9,277 nt of DNA from Vulcanisaeta sp. UBA163 (GCA_002496475.1 DAJV01000089.1:1-9277), one strand, 5' to 3'; shown: positions 1 through 6,128, counted from the first letter of the stretch. Translations and numbers: made by a program. The notes: generated by a model from the sequence alone, not told the origin.

Positions 1-190
1 TTGTGATGCCGGCCACGCGCCTTAGGTATATGTCGCGTTTTGTTGGGCATGGTGATGATACCTCGGATGCCGTGGGCCTAGCCGCATGCCTTGGCGTGAC
101 TGCGTCCCTGAACCAGCCCCTGACTTCTGCGTATGACCCGCCCTCCATTGTGCTTCTAATGTAATCCCAAACCCACCTGGGTAGCACCAT
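1..190 (-). CDS. Cas4/Csa1-like PD-(D/E)XK nuclease family protein, 5' part only
   Basis: An open frame runs from an ATG at 190 off the left edge, giving 63 visible residues and no stop. The N-terminus is rich in Trp and Arg (MVLPRWVWDYIRS), and residues 48-58 read CPTKRDIYLRR. A Cys followed by (T/S)xRDxYLR resembles the first iron-sulfur cysteine region of archaeal Cas4 and Csa1 nucleases. Those proteins trim DNA ends, in many cases during CRISPR spacer acquisition, and carry a C-terminal nuclease core and three further cysteines; these would lie outside the window. The frame is supported as coding by the motif, by an AT-rich promoter element at the right distance upstream, and by its divergent position relative to rfcL. 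There are no CRISPR repeats in the window, so a stand-alone Cas4-like repair nuclease is as likely as a CRISPR gene. I am fairly sure it is a gene, and moderately sure of the family. Confidence 0.55.
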   Translation of the reverse strand, partial: MVLPRWVWDYIRSTMEGGSYAEVRGWFRDAVTPRHAARPTASEVSSPCPTKRDIYLRRVAGIT

Positions 191-215
191 ACATGCTTCA
201 TTGCCTGTTTACGTG

Positions 216-224
216 TTTTTATTC
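216..224 (-). promoter_or_regulatory. TATA box for the left-edge Cas4-like gene
   Basis: On the minus strand this stretch reads GAATAAAAA, centred about 30 bases upstream of the ATG at 190. That spacing fits a leaderless or nearly leaderless archaeal transcript. An adjacent AATTAAGA just upstream is an alternative core. Confidence 0.4.
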
Positions 225-240
225 TTAATTGTGAGTTGTG

Positions 241-250
241 TATTAATTTA
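241..250 (+). promoter_or_regulatory. Possible upstream TATA box, distal rfcL start
   Basis: TATTAATTTA lies about 26 bases before an in-frame ATG at 273, which opens a 34-codon hydrophobic extension of rfcL. The spacing is as good as that of the proximal promoter at 344-353. Whether it is used is unknown. It is too far (about 55 bases) from the divergent ATG at 190 to serve that gene without a leader. Confidence 0.3.
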
Positions 251-343
251 TTGAGAAGTTGAATTAAATTAAATGACGTGGTCGGCGTTGGTTGTGGTTT
301 GTGGGTGTTGGTTTTTGTATTGTTTTGTTTTGGTTTGGAAACG

Positions 344-353
344 TTTATTTAAT
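344..353 (+). promoter_or_regulatory. TATA box for rfcL (proximal)
   Basis: TTTATTTAAT, preceded by the purine-rich BRE-like GGAAACG, is centred about 26 bases before the ATG at 375. This matches leaderless initiation at the start where RFC-L homology begins, and it is the main reason for choosing that start. A similar AAACGTTTA context precedes pdxS. Confidence 0.6.
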
Positions 354-374
354 TGCTTGCCTTGTTGTCTTGTA

Positions 375-1685
375 ATGCCTAGTGGGAGGGTTCCTTGGGT
401 TGAGAAGTATAGGCCTAGGAGGCTTTCTGAGGTTGTTGATCAGGAGGAGGCTAAGAGGGCTTTGCTTGATTGGATTAGTGCCTGGGAGAAGGGTAGGCCG
501 GGTAGGAAGGCTGTTTTGCTTGCTGGTCCTCCTGGTACTGGTAAGACTACGCTTGCCTATGCCCTGGCCAGTGAGAGGGGTTATGAGGTTCTTGAGTTGA
601 ATGCTAGTGATGTTAGGACTGGTGAGAGGATTAGGCAGGTCATTGGTGGTTCCATGAAGATGGGTTCATTATTTGGTTTTAGGGGTAGGATTATTCTGTT
701 TGATGAGGTTGATGGGCTTAATGTTAGGGAGGATAGGGGTGGTTTGGCGGCTATTGTGGAGTTGATTAGGGAGTCCACCTGGCCCATTATAATGACTGCG
801 AATAATCCCTGGGACCCGAAGTTTAGGGAGTTGAGGGATGAGGCTGAGGTTGTTCAATTAAAGCCCTTAGGTGGGGATGATTTATTAACAATTTTGAGAA
901 GAATATGTAGTAATGAGGGTATTAAGTGCGAGGAGGATGCCTTGAAGTTAATTGCTGATGCCTCTGGTGGTGATGTCAGGGCTGCAATAAATGATTTACA
1001 AGCGGCTGCTGGGGGTAAGAAGGTCTTAACGAGGGATGATGTTACGGTAACAGAGAGGGCGCATCAATTTGACATGTTTAAGGTGCTTGATAGGGTATTC
1101 CATGCTAGGAGGTTTGATGAGGCTAGGTCCGTCACGTTCCTACCCAGTTTTGATTGGGAGAATTACTACCCATGGGCGTTGGATAACATACCCTCCGTAT
1201 ATGCTAAGTCCATGGAGGCTGTTAATGATGCCCTCGATAATTTATCACTCTCCGACGTGGTCAGGGGCAGGATTGCCAGGACCCAGGAGTGGGAGTTAAT
1301 GCCGTACATGCTTGAGTTAATGACGGTAGGGGTTGCGCTGGTGCGTAGTAAGCCTCCGCTTGCTAGGTTCGTTAGGTTGTCATTCCCCGAGAGGATTAGG
1401 TTAATGGCCAGGACGAAGGAAATTAGGCAACTGAGGGATGCGTTGATTAATAGGCTTAGGGTTGAACTCCACGTTAGTAGTTCTGAGGTATCCCTATACT
1501 ACATGCCCCTGCTCAGGTTAATGGCCACAAGCGATGCCTTTAAGAGGAAATTGCTTGAACGCCTAATGAGGATAATGGGTTACTCCCTGGAAAGTATTGA
1601 GAAAACGCTTGGTATTGCGGAGGTGAGTACTGGTGGTGATGGTGAGGGGACTCAACGTAAGTCGTCGAAGAGATCCGGTGGGTAA
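375..1685 (+). CDS. rfcL: Replication factor C large subunit (clamp loader)
   Basis: This is the large subunit of the archaeal clamp loader, an AAA+ ATPase that with RFC small subunits opens the PCNA ring and loads it at primer-template junctions. The 436-aa product starts MPSGRVPWVEKYRPRRL, the usual RFC N-terminus. Walker A is GPPGTGKTT (about 51-59), Walker B is ILFDEVD (about 107-113), with DEVD typical of the large subunit. Sensor 1 is TANNP (about 141-145) and sensor 2 lies in GGDVRAAIN (about 198-206). The arginine-finger SRC motif of small subunits is absent, as expected. A frame-consistent ATG at 273 would add 34 hydrophobic, Cys-rich residues unlike any RFC; the start at 375 has its own well-placed TATA box. 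The C-terminus is a short basic Ser/Gly tail, and I see no PCNA-binding QxxLxxFF-like motif there, although many archaeal homologues have one. The small-subunit gene is not in the window. Confidence 0.95.
   Translation: MPSGRVPWVEKYRPRRLSEVVDQEEAKRALLDWISAWEKGRPGRKAVLLAGPPGTGKTTLAYALASERGYEVLELNASDVRTGERIRQVIGGSMKMGSLFGFRGRIILFDEVDGLNVREDRGGLAAIVELIRESTWPIIMTANNPWDPKFRELRDEAEVVQLKPLGGDDLLTILRRICSNEGIKCEEDALKLIADASGGDVRAAINDLQAAAGGKKVLTRDDVTVTERAHQFDMFKVLDRVFHARRFDEARSVTFLPSFDWENYYPWALDNIPSVYAKSMEAVNDALDNLSLSDVVRGRIARTQEWELMPYMLELMTVGVALVRSKPPLARFVRLSFPERIRLMARTKEIRQLRDALINRLRVELHVSSSEVSLYYMPLLRLMATSDAFKRKLLERLMRIMGYSLESIEKTLGIAEVSTGGDGEGTQRKSSKRSGG
1620..1626 (+). promoter_or_regulatory. Shine-Dalgarno site of the 76-aa gene, inside rfcL
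   Basis: GAGGTGA, complementary to the pyrimidine-rich 3' end of crenarchaeal 16S rRNA (CACCUC core), lies six bases before the GTG at 1633 and inside rfcL coding sequence. It supports translation of the overlapping downstream gene and favours GTG 1633 over ATG 1639. Confidence 0.55.
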
Positions 1686-1863
1686 TTACGTCGTTGCAAT
1701 GGACATTGAGACTTATGAATTATTAAAGCCGTCACTAGGTAAGCTGGGCTTGAATGCTGAGGTCATGGGTAGTGTCGTAATAATTAGGGATAGATCGTGG
1801 AGTCGCATTAATAAGTTAATTAATGTAGCCCGTGAACTATGCATTAGTGTGAATGAGGATTAG
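1633..1863 (+). CDS. Small 76-aa protein overlapping the 3' end of rfcL; unrecognised, tentative Pcc1-like fold
   Basis: I do not recognise this product with certainty. It starts at GTG 1633, overlaps the last 53 bases of rfcL in another frame, and is preceded by GAGGTGA at ideal spacing, so it is probably translated from the rfcL mRNA. Reading predicted structure by eye: a strand (NYVVAMD, about 18-24), a helix (ETYELLKPSLGK, about 26-37), two strands (LNAEVMGS and VVIIRD, about 40-53), and a final helix (SWSRINKLINVARELC, about 55-70). This beta-alpha-beta-beta-alpha order, with xYxxLKP in helix 1 and an R-x-N-rich helix 2, recalls Pcc1, the small dimerising subunit of the KEOPS tRNA t6A-synthesis complex. 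The hallmark RAxxN motif is only loosely matched, so the family assignment is weak. There is no signal peptide or membrane segment. The last 20 bases overlap the convergent TRIC gene. An alternative start is ATG 1639; a start at ATG 1699 would lose strand 1. Confidence 0.6.
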   Translation: MVMVRGLNVSRRRDPVGNYVVAMDIETYELLKPSLGKLGLNAEVMGSVVIIRDRSWSRINKLINVARELCISVNED

Positions 1864-2527
1864 CCCCCTCCTGCTCCCTATCCCTCGCCTTACTGTGTAT
1901 GCCGTGGGTTAGGCGTATTGTTAGGTATGCCTTGTCGAAGCCCCTCGTTATTATTATGAACCTAGTGAGTATTATGATGATTGCCGTGGCTAGGATGGCG
2001 ACCTCACTGCCGAGTAATGAGTAAAACATTATGTATATCAAACCACCCAGTGCGGCCAGTGTTGCGTAGATGTCCTGCCTAAATACTATGGGTACTTCAT
2101 TGGCTAGTACATCTCTAACCACGCCGCCTCCCGCCGCAGTAACCGCGGCCAGCAGCATCACGCCTAGTACGTTTAGGTGGTGTTCTACGGCGATCTCGGC
2201 GCCTATTGCTGCGAATGTCCCGAGGCCGATGGCATCGGCGTACATTAGGGCATTCCTATACCTGTAGATGCATGGGTAGAATACGTAGGCTATTAGTGAG
2301 GCTATTATTGCGGTGGTTGGGTATGGTAGGTAGGCTATGTTCATTGGTGGGAATATGCCGACGAATATGTCCCGTATTATGCCGCCGGCCAGGGCCACTG
2401 AGGAGCCTAGTACTATGCCGCCTAGGGCGTCCAGGTTCTTCTCGTAGGCCTTGAAGGCGCCTGAGGCAGCAAATGCCACTATCCCAATATAATTAAATAT
2501 GTTTATTAATAGGTTTACGAAACCCAC
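1844..2527 (-). CDS. TRIC-type cation channel family protein (UPF0126/YadS-like)
   Basis: This is a multi-pass membrane protein of the prokaryotic TRIC family (UPF0126). Structurally studied members form homotrimeric monovalent-cation channels; some bacterial members have instead been proposed to move glycine, so the substrate here is open. With the GTG start at 2527 it has 227 aa, close to the usual 200-220. The family's internal duplication is clear: AGGIIRD at about 47-53 and GGGVVRD at about 133-139, each at the end of a hydrophobic helix, with about seven hydrophobic segments in all. The N-terminal NYIGIVAFAASGA is the usual first helix. The tail after residue 195 is charged, His-containing and probably cytoplasmic. 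The frame is open to an ATG at 2596, but the added 23 residues are not family-like, and a TATA box sits about 24 bases before the GTG. It is a single gene, convergent with the rfcL operon. Confidence 0.85.
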   Translation of the reverse strand: MGFVNLLINIFNYIGIVAFAASGAFKAYEKNLDALGGIVLGSSVALAGGIIRDIFVGIFPPMNIAYLPYPTTAIIASLIAYVFYPCIYRYRNALMYADAIGLGTFAAIGAEIAVEHHLNVLGVMLLAAVTAAGGGVVRDVLANEVPIVFRQDIYATLAALGGLIYIMFYSLLGSEVAILATAIIIILTRFIIITRGFDKAYLTIRLTHGIHSKARDREQEGANPHSH

Positions 2528-2545
2528 GGGAGGTGGGGCACGTAT

Positions 2546-2556
2546 TAAGTATTTAA
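2546..2556 (-). promoter_or_regulatory. TATA box for the TRIC-family gene
   Basis: TTAAATACTTA on the minus strand is centred about 24 bases upstream of the GTG at 2527. This supports leaderless initiation there rather than at the upstream ATG at 2596, because the box would lie inside the longer reading frame. Confidence 0.5.
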
Positions 2557-2629
2557 TCCTAACTATCCATTTCCCAATGGCAGTGCGGGTAAACACTCAC
2601 TGTTAATTTTAATAAGTCGTACACAAACC

Positions 2630-2639
2630 TTAATTAAAA
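2630..2639 (+). promoter_or_regulatory. TATA box for the molybdoenzyme-DUF89 operon
   Basis: TTAATTAAAA is centred about 25 bases before the GTG at 2659, again giving a leaderless transcript. A nearby ATG at 2652 is followed by a stop after seven codons, so it is not the start. Another AT-rich stretch (TTAATTTTAATAAG, about 2602-2615) has no gene at matching distance. Confidence 0.55.
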
Positions 2640-2658
2640 CAAGTTGGCTTAATGAGGC

Positions 2659-3321
2659 GTGACCAACGCGGTTGATGAAGCCCTTAAGTATGCATTAAAT
2701 AGGCCGTGTGGTAAGCTAGTTCATAGGCGTGAGTTACCGCCTAACCAGAGGGTTATTCCCCGGTTCATAGTGTATGATGTTTACGACCCTCCCGAAGTTA
2801 TTGATTTACCTAATTACAGGTTAAAGGTAACTGGGCTTGTTGAGAATAGGGTTGAAATACCATACATGGATTTACTTACGAAGGCATCTTGTGTGGACCT
2901 AGTCACTGATTTTCACTGCGTTACAGGGTGGTCGGTATTAAACGTGGCGTGGAGGGGTGTACCCACTAGGTATGTGATGGACCTGGCGAAGCCCAGGGGC
3001 AATTACATAATGGCAGTAGGTATTGATGGCTATACAACAAACCTACCACTGAGCGCCCTACTTGAGGAGACCACATTAATTGCCTATGCCATGAATAGTA
3101 AAGTACTGCCCAGGGAGCACGGCTTCCCACTAAGGCTCGTGGTCCCGTCCCGCTATGGTTGGAAGTCTGTGAAGTACCTTGGGGAGTTGATAGTCATGGA
3201 TAGTGATGAGCCTGGTTATTGGGAGTTGCTTGGTTATCACGATAATGGCAATCCCTGGCTCGGGGAGAGGTTTCGCACGGGCCCAGTGACCATGAGGTGG
3301 AGGGTCAGGGTGGTGAGGTGA
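2659..3321 (+). CDS. Sulfite oxidase-fold molybdopterin-dependent oxidoreductase, cytoplasmic
   Basis: This 220-aa protein consists almost only of the molybdopterin-binding domain of the sulfite oxidase family (PF00174, near the MsrP/YedY and YuiH branch). The conserved Cys in DFHCVTGWS (Cys87) matches the protein ligand of molybdenum, followed by the W-x-G pattern in NVAWRGVP (about 95-102). The family signature HGFPLRLVVPSRYGWKS with KYL follows at about 154-174, and the C-terminal W-x-L-L-G-Y-H (about 188-194) is also typical. There is no Tat signal (no RR-x-FLK), no membrane helix, no heme domain and no C-terminal dimerisation domain of true sulfite oxidases, so it probably acts in the cytoplasm and its electron partner is not encoded here. 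The substrate cannot be told from sequence: methionine sulfoxide reduction, sulfite oxidation and others remain possible. It starts at a leaderless GTG, and its stop overlaps the Shine-Dalgarno of the next gene. Confidence 0.88.
   Translation: MTNAVDEALKYALNRPCGKLVHRRELPPNQRVIPRFIVYDVYDPPEVIDLPNYRLKVTGLVENRVEIPYMDLLTKASCVDLVTDFHCVTGWSVLNVAWRGVPTRYVMDLAKPRGNYIMAVGIDGYTTNLPLSALLEETTLIAYAMNSKVLPREHGFPLRLVVPSRYGWKSVKYLGELIVMDSDEPGYWELLGYHDNGNPWLGERFRTGPVTMRWRVRVVR
3315..3321 (+). promoter_or_regulatory. Shine-Dalgarno site for the DUF89 gene
   Basis: GAGGTGA spans the end of the molybdoenzyme gene and includes its TGA stop (3319-3321). It lies five bases before ATG 3327, the best spacing among the three possible starts. 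This arrangement suggests that terminating ribosomes re-initiate on the downstream gene. Confidence 0.55.
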
Positions 3322-3326
3322 TGGTA

Positions 3327-4169
3327 ATGCGTGACCCGTGGTACGTTAGCGCTGGCGACTGCCTACTCTGCGCCCTTGAGTCCAGGTTTGGTGAATTGAG
3401 GGGGTTGGGTGTTAATGATGTTAGGGTTTTCGCTGACCTTGGTAGGGTTGTGATGGAGTTGGCGCCCTTGGGTAGGGCGGTAGTATTCATTGAATCATTC
3501 AATCACCTAACTAGGTCCTTGGGTATTGCGGATCTGCATGGTGATGAGAAGTTAATGCTTGAGAGAACCGCAGGGGAGTTAATAAATAGACTGGGTCTTG
3601 GTGATGATATTATTGATTACGTGAGGCTCGCGGCTTCGGCTAACTCTGTTGACATATCGATGAGGGGGTATGACTTCAGCGTGGATGGTTTCGTAAGGAG
3701 TATACTTGAGGAACCCACTTGGTTGGGTACGGACCCCGTGGACTTAAGGAATAGGCTTAGTCGAACTAGGAGTATTGCATACTTGGTTGATAATGCTGGT
3801 GAGTTCCAGTTTGACCTATTGCTCATTAGGAGGTTGTCCTCCATGGGTGTTAATGTCGTGGTGTATGCGAGGAGTAGTCCGTATGAGGTTGATGTCACGT
3901 ATGATTATGTCATTGGTTTTGCGGGGAGTTTTAGGGTTAGGGCTTTGCCAGGTAATTACTCGGCCTTTTGGTATGGTGACGTGGTTAGGGAGTTGATGGG
4001 TTATGACCTAGTTGTTTCCAAGGGCCTTGATAACCTGGAGACGTTCATGGAGAGGCGGCCGGGGCTCAATAATGTACTCTTCCTATTTAGGGCCAAGTGC
4101 CCATTAATAGCCAGGGTGTTTAATGTTGAGAGGAATAAGCCAGTGGTGATGATGAATTTAAGGGAGTGA
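3327..4169 (+). CDS. DUF89 family metal-dependent damage-control phosphatase (ARMT1-like fold)
   Basis: This 280-aa protein belongs to DUF89 (PF01937), metal-dependent phosphatases thought to dephosphorylate damaged or excess phosphometabolites such as sugar phosphates or phosphopantetheine derivatives. The N-terminal CxxC (DCLLC, about 11-15) is typical of the archaeal AF1104-like branch. ANSVDI (about 105-110) corresponds to the family's NxxD motif, and YLVDNAGEFQFD (about 152-163) is the central signature carrying Asp and Asn metal ligands. PYEVDVT (about 185-191) supplies a further Asp, LVVSKGLDNLET (about 228-239) is the late conserved loop, and AKCPLIARVFNV (about 256-267) ends the fold. 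Length is normal for the branch. ATG 3297 and ATG 3321 are in-frame alternatives, but the GAGGTGA at 3315-3321 favours 3327. The tight junction with the molybdoenzyme gene suggests co-translation. The substrate is unknown, and a link to molybdopterin or sulfur metabolism is only inferred from the neighbour. Confidence 0.85.
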   Translation: MRDPWYVSAGDCLLCALESRFGELRGLGVNDVRVFADLGRVVMELAPLGRAVVFIESFNHLTRSLGIADLHGDEKLMLERTAGELINRLGLGDDIIDYVRLAASANSVDISMRGYDFSVDGFVRSILEEPTWLGTDPVDLRNRLSRTRSIAYLVDNAGEFQFDLLLIRRLSSMGVNVVVYARSSPYEVDVTYDYVIGFAGSFRVRALPGNYSAFWYGDVVRELMGYDLVVSKGLDNLETFMERRPGLNNVLFLFRAKCPLIARVFNVERNKPVVMMNLRE

Positions 4170-4190
4170 TTGAGGGGTGTTTGTTGAGTT

Positions 4191-6107
4191 TCACCAGCCG
4201 TAATTAATCATATTGCTCAGGTTCATGGTAATTACGTAAAATGTAACATTACCACCATTCCCTAGGTATAATTCGCCATTAAGTACGGTTGGTAAATTTA
4301 GTGATTGGAGTTGCCCAGTGCAACTGGCCGTAATGCCCTGGGTCGCGGAGGTACTGCCGAAGATGCCTATGTTTTCCATCCCAATAAACTCATGGTTTGC
4401 CATGGTGAGGCTTGCCTCAATGCTACCGTGTGCATTACCACCTATGGTAATTGCGCTTGAGAATTTACAGGATAATCCTCCAATACTGAATCCAGTTATG
4501 TATATTGTTGTTTGGGTTGGGTTGATTACATTGATTATTAGCCTGGAGGTTCCATTGCCATAGATCAGTATTTTACCTGTTGCTCCGATTAATGTTGCAT
4601 TCCAGGTTGTGGTTGGTACATGGATACGTGGTGGCCCGACGTTTATGCCAAGGCACCCAGCCACCATGGATTGCGATGAATTAAGTAGGTTATTCAGGTA
4701 CTCATTTATTAATTGCTGTGCCTCAATTGGTGTAATTGTGCCATTGAGTACTCCCCTCAGTATCGCTGTTATGTTACTCATTACACTATTATTGAATTTA
4801 ACATAACATAGGGCTGGGGTCACGCCACTAATGCCATATTGCCTGGCTAGGTTACTGATCGTGGAGTTCATGTAGTATAGGTAACCCCTGGTTATGTTCA
4901 TTACCTGACCTGCATACTGCAGGTTATTCATGTATTCATTTAGCCTTAACCTGCATTGCTCCAGTGCCTGCTTAATGAGTGTTATATTACCGTTATTAAA
5001 TGCGTTTGATAATTCATACCTGCATTGATTATATGCATTTAGTACATATGGTGTTAGGTTCGTCAATCCTTCACTGTTTAGTTCATTACTTGCATTAATG
5101 AAGCCCATGATCAGCGCCTGGGTGGTGTTTGATGCATTAATTAGGGCATTAGCCTGGGCTAGGCATGAGGAGTATTCATTAAGTAATTCATTGGTATTTA
5201 TGTAGGCCTCGCTGGTTGATGAGTTGGCTAATGAACTCAGTAACTCCCTTACTTGGAGATAGCACTGCGTCAGTTGTTGTGGTTTAGGTAATGTAGTGTT
5301 TAGTTCCATGGATAATTGCCTTAATGAGGTGAATGCGCTGGCGTTGAGTTGTTCAAGTCTTGGGGTCATAATGCGTATAATTACGGTATTTCTCTCGTTT
5401 GCTGGTAGTAGTAATGATGCCATGGTCAACTCAGTCCTTAAAAATGCCAATTCCTTAGCCGTGGTGTTGGAGTAAATATTAGCATTGCTTAGGTTATTAT
5501 TTATACTGGTTAGTACGTATATTGCTGTGTTTAAACCGGTTAGTGCCCTCGGTGTTGTACTTGTGCCCAGTAGCGTCCTTGCATTGCCTAGGGCCGTCAA
5601 AACCACGCCCATTATGCCCGGTGTACTATTTACTGCAGGGGATGAGAGGGCCTTGATCACGAAATTAACCACTGTTTCGTTATTAGTCAGGTTATTGATA
5701 ACCGTGGAGTTCACACTGGTGGTCATCTCATGGAGATTATTCAACACTGATTGAGTTGCATTGTAGTTGACACTGGCCATTAAACTGGTCGCCAGGTTTA
5801 TGGCTGAATTAAGCGTGGTAATGGCATCAATGTAATCACCCTCCGAGGCGTAGGCCTCGGCTTTATTAATTAACTTAATAACAGTTGTTGAGTTAATGCC
5901 AGTGGCGTTTAGAGCAGTAGCCCAATGCTCGGCAATGATTAGGTGCACGTTATACGAAATAAGCAAACCACTGGAGCCGATGGAAATGCCTGAGGATGCA
6001 TTACTAATGACCCCAGTAGTCGCTGTCGTGTCCTGCGCATGCAGACCTGCTCCAAGGGCTAAGGTAATTATTACCGCACTAATCAGTAGTAATGTGGGTA
6101 GACGCAT
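4191..6107 (-). CDS. Exported Asn/Thr-rich, heavily N-glycosylatable surface protein
   Basis: I do not recognise a family. The 638-aa product begins MRLPTLLLISAVIITLALGA, an apparent signal peptide with probable cleavage near Ala24. Residues from about 30 to 480 look mostly helical, rich in Asn, Leu, Ser and Thr with few charges (for example INKAEAYASEGDYIDAITTL, a TPR-like helix pair). Residues from about 490 to the end look like a beta sandwich. By eye there are about 28 N-x-S/T sequons and eight Cys, six in the helical part and two in the beta part, which fits disulfide bonding outside the cell. No C-terminal membrane anchor or sorting motif is visible; it ends NMINYGW. It is therefore either released, held by partners, or tethered by an uncleaved N-terminal helix. 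Start: ATG 6107, with TATA about 25 bases upstream; the adjacent GTG 6110 is less well spaced. It could be an S-layer-associated, pilus-associated or substrate-binding surface protein. Confidence 0.85.
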   Translation of the reverse strand: MRLPTLLLISAVIITLALGAGLHAQDTTATTGVISNASSGISIGSSGLLISYNVHLIIAEHWATALNATGINSTTVIKLINKAEAYASEGDYIDAITTLNSAINLATSLMASVNYNATQSVLNNLHEMTTSVNSTVINNLTNNETVVNFVIKALSSPAVNSTPGIMGVVLTALGNARTLLGTSTTPRALTGLNTAIYVLTSINNNLSNANIYSNTTAKELAFLRTELTMASLLLPANERNTVIIRIMTPRLEQLNASAFTSLRQLSMELNTTLPKPQQLTQCYLQVRELLSSLANSSTSEAYINTNELLNEYSSCLAQANALINASNTTQALIMGFINASNELNSEGLTNLTPYVLNAYNQCRYELSNAFNNGNITLIKQALEQCRLRLNEYMNNLQYAGQVMNITRGYLYYMNSTISNLARQYGISGVTPALCYVKFNNSVMSNITAILRGVLNGTITPIEAQQLINEYLNNLLNSSQSMVAGCLGINVGPPRIHVPTTTWNATLIGATGKILIYGNGTSRLIINVINPTQTTIYITGFSIGGLSCKFSSAITIGGNAHGSIEASLTMANHEFIGMENIGIFGSTSATQGITASCTGQLQSLNLPTVLNGELYLGNGGNVTFYVITMNLSNMINYGW

Positions 6108-6128
6108 CACGCTGGGTATTGGGTGGAT

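Noticed and set aside
52..112. C/D box small RNA (GTGATGA near 52, CTGA near 109)
   Set aside because: No convincing internal C' and D' boxes are present, and the stretch lies inside a well-supported minus-strand coding frame, so the two short matches are probably chance.
273..374. N-terminal membrane-like extension of RFC-L as the main start
   Set aside because: The residues do not resemble any RFC N-terminus, and ATG 375 has its own well-placed TATA box and begins the family-typical sequence. It is kept only as a possible alternative in the findings.
2528..2596. Longer TRIC protein starting at ATG 2596
   Set aside because: The extra residues are not family-like, and the TATA box at 2546-2556 would fall inside the coding sequence; GTG 2527 fits better.
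4170..4190. Terminator between the convergent DUF89 and exported-protein genes
   Set aside because: The 21-base gap is T/G-rich but has no clear T-tract or inverted repeat, so no terminator can be supported there.
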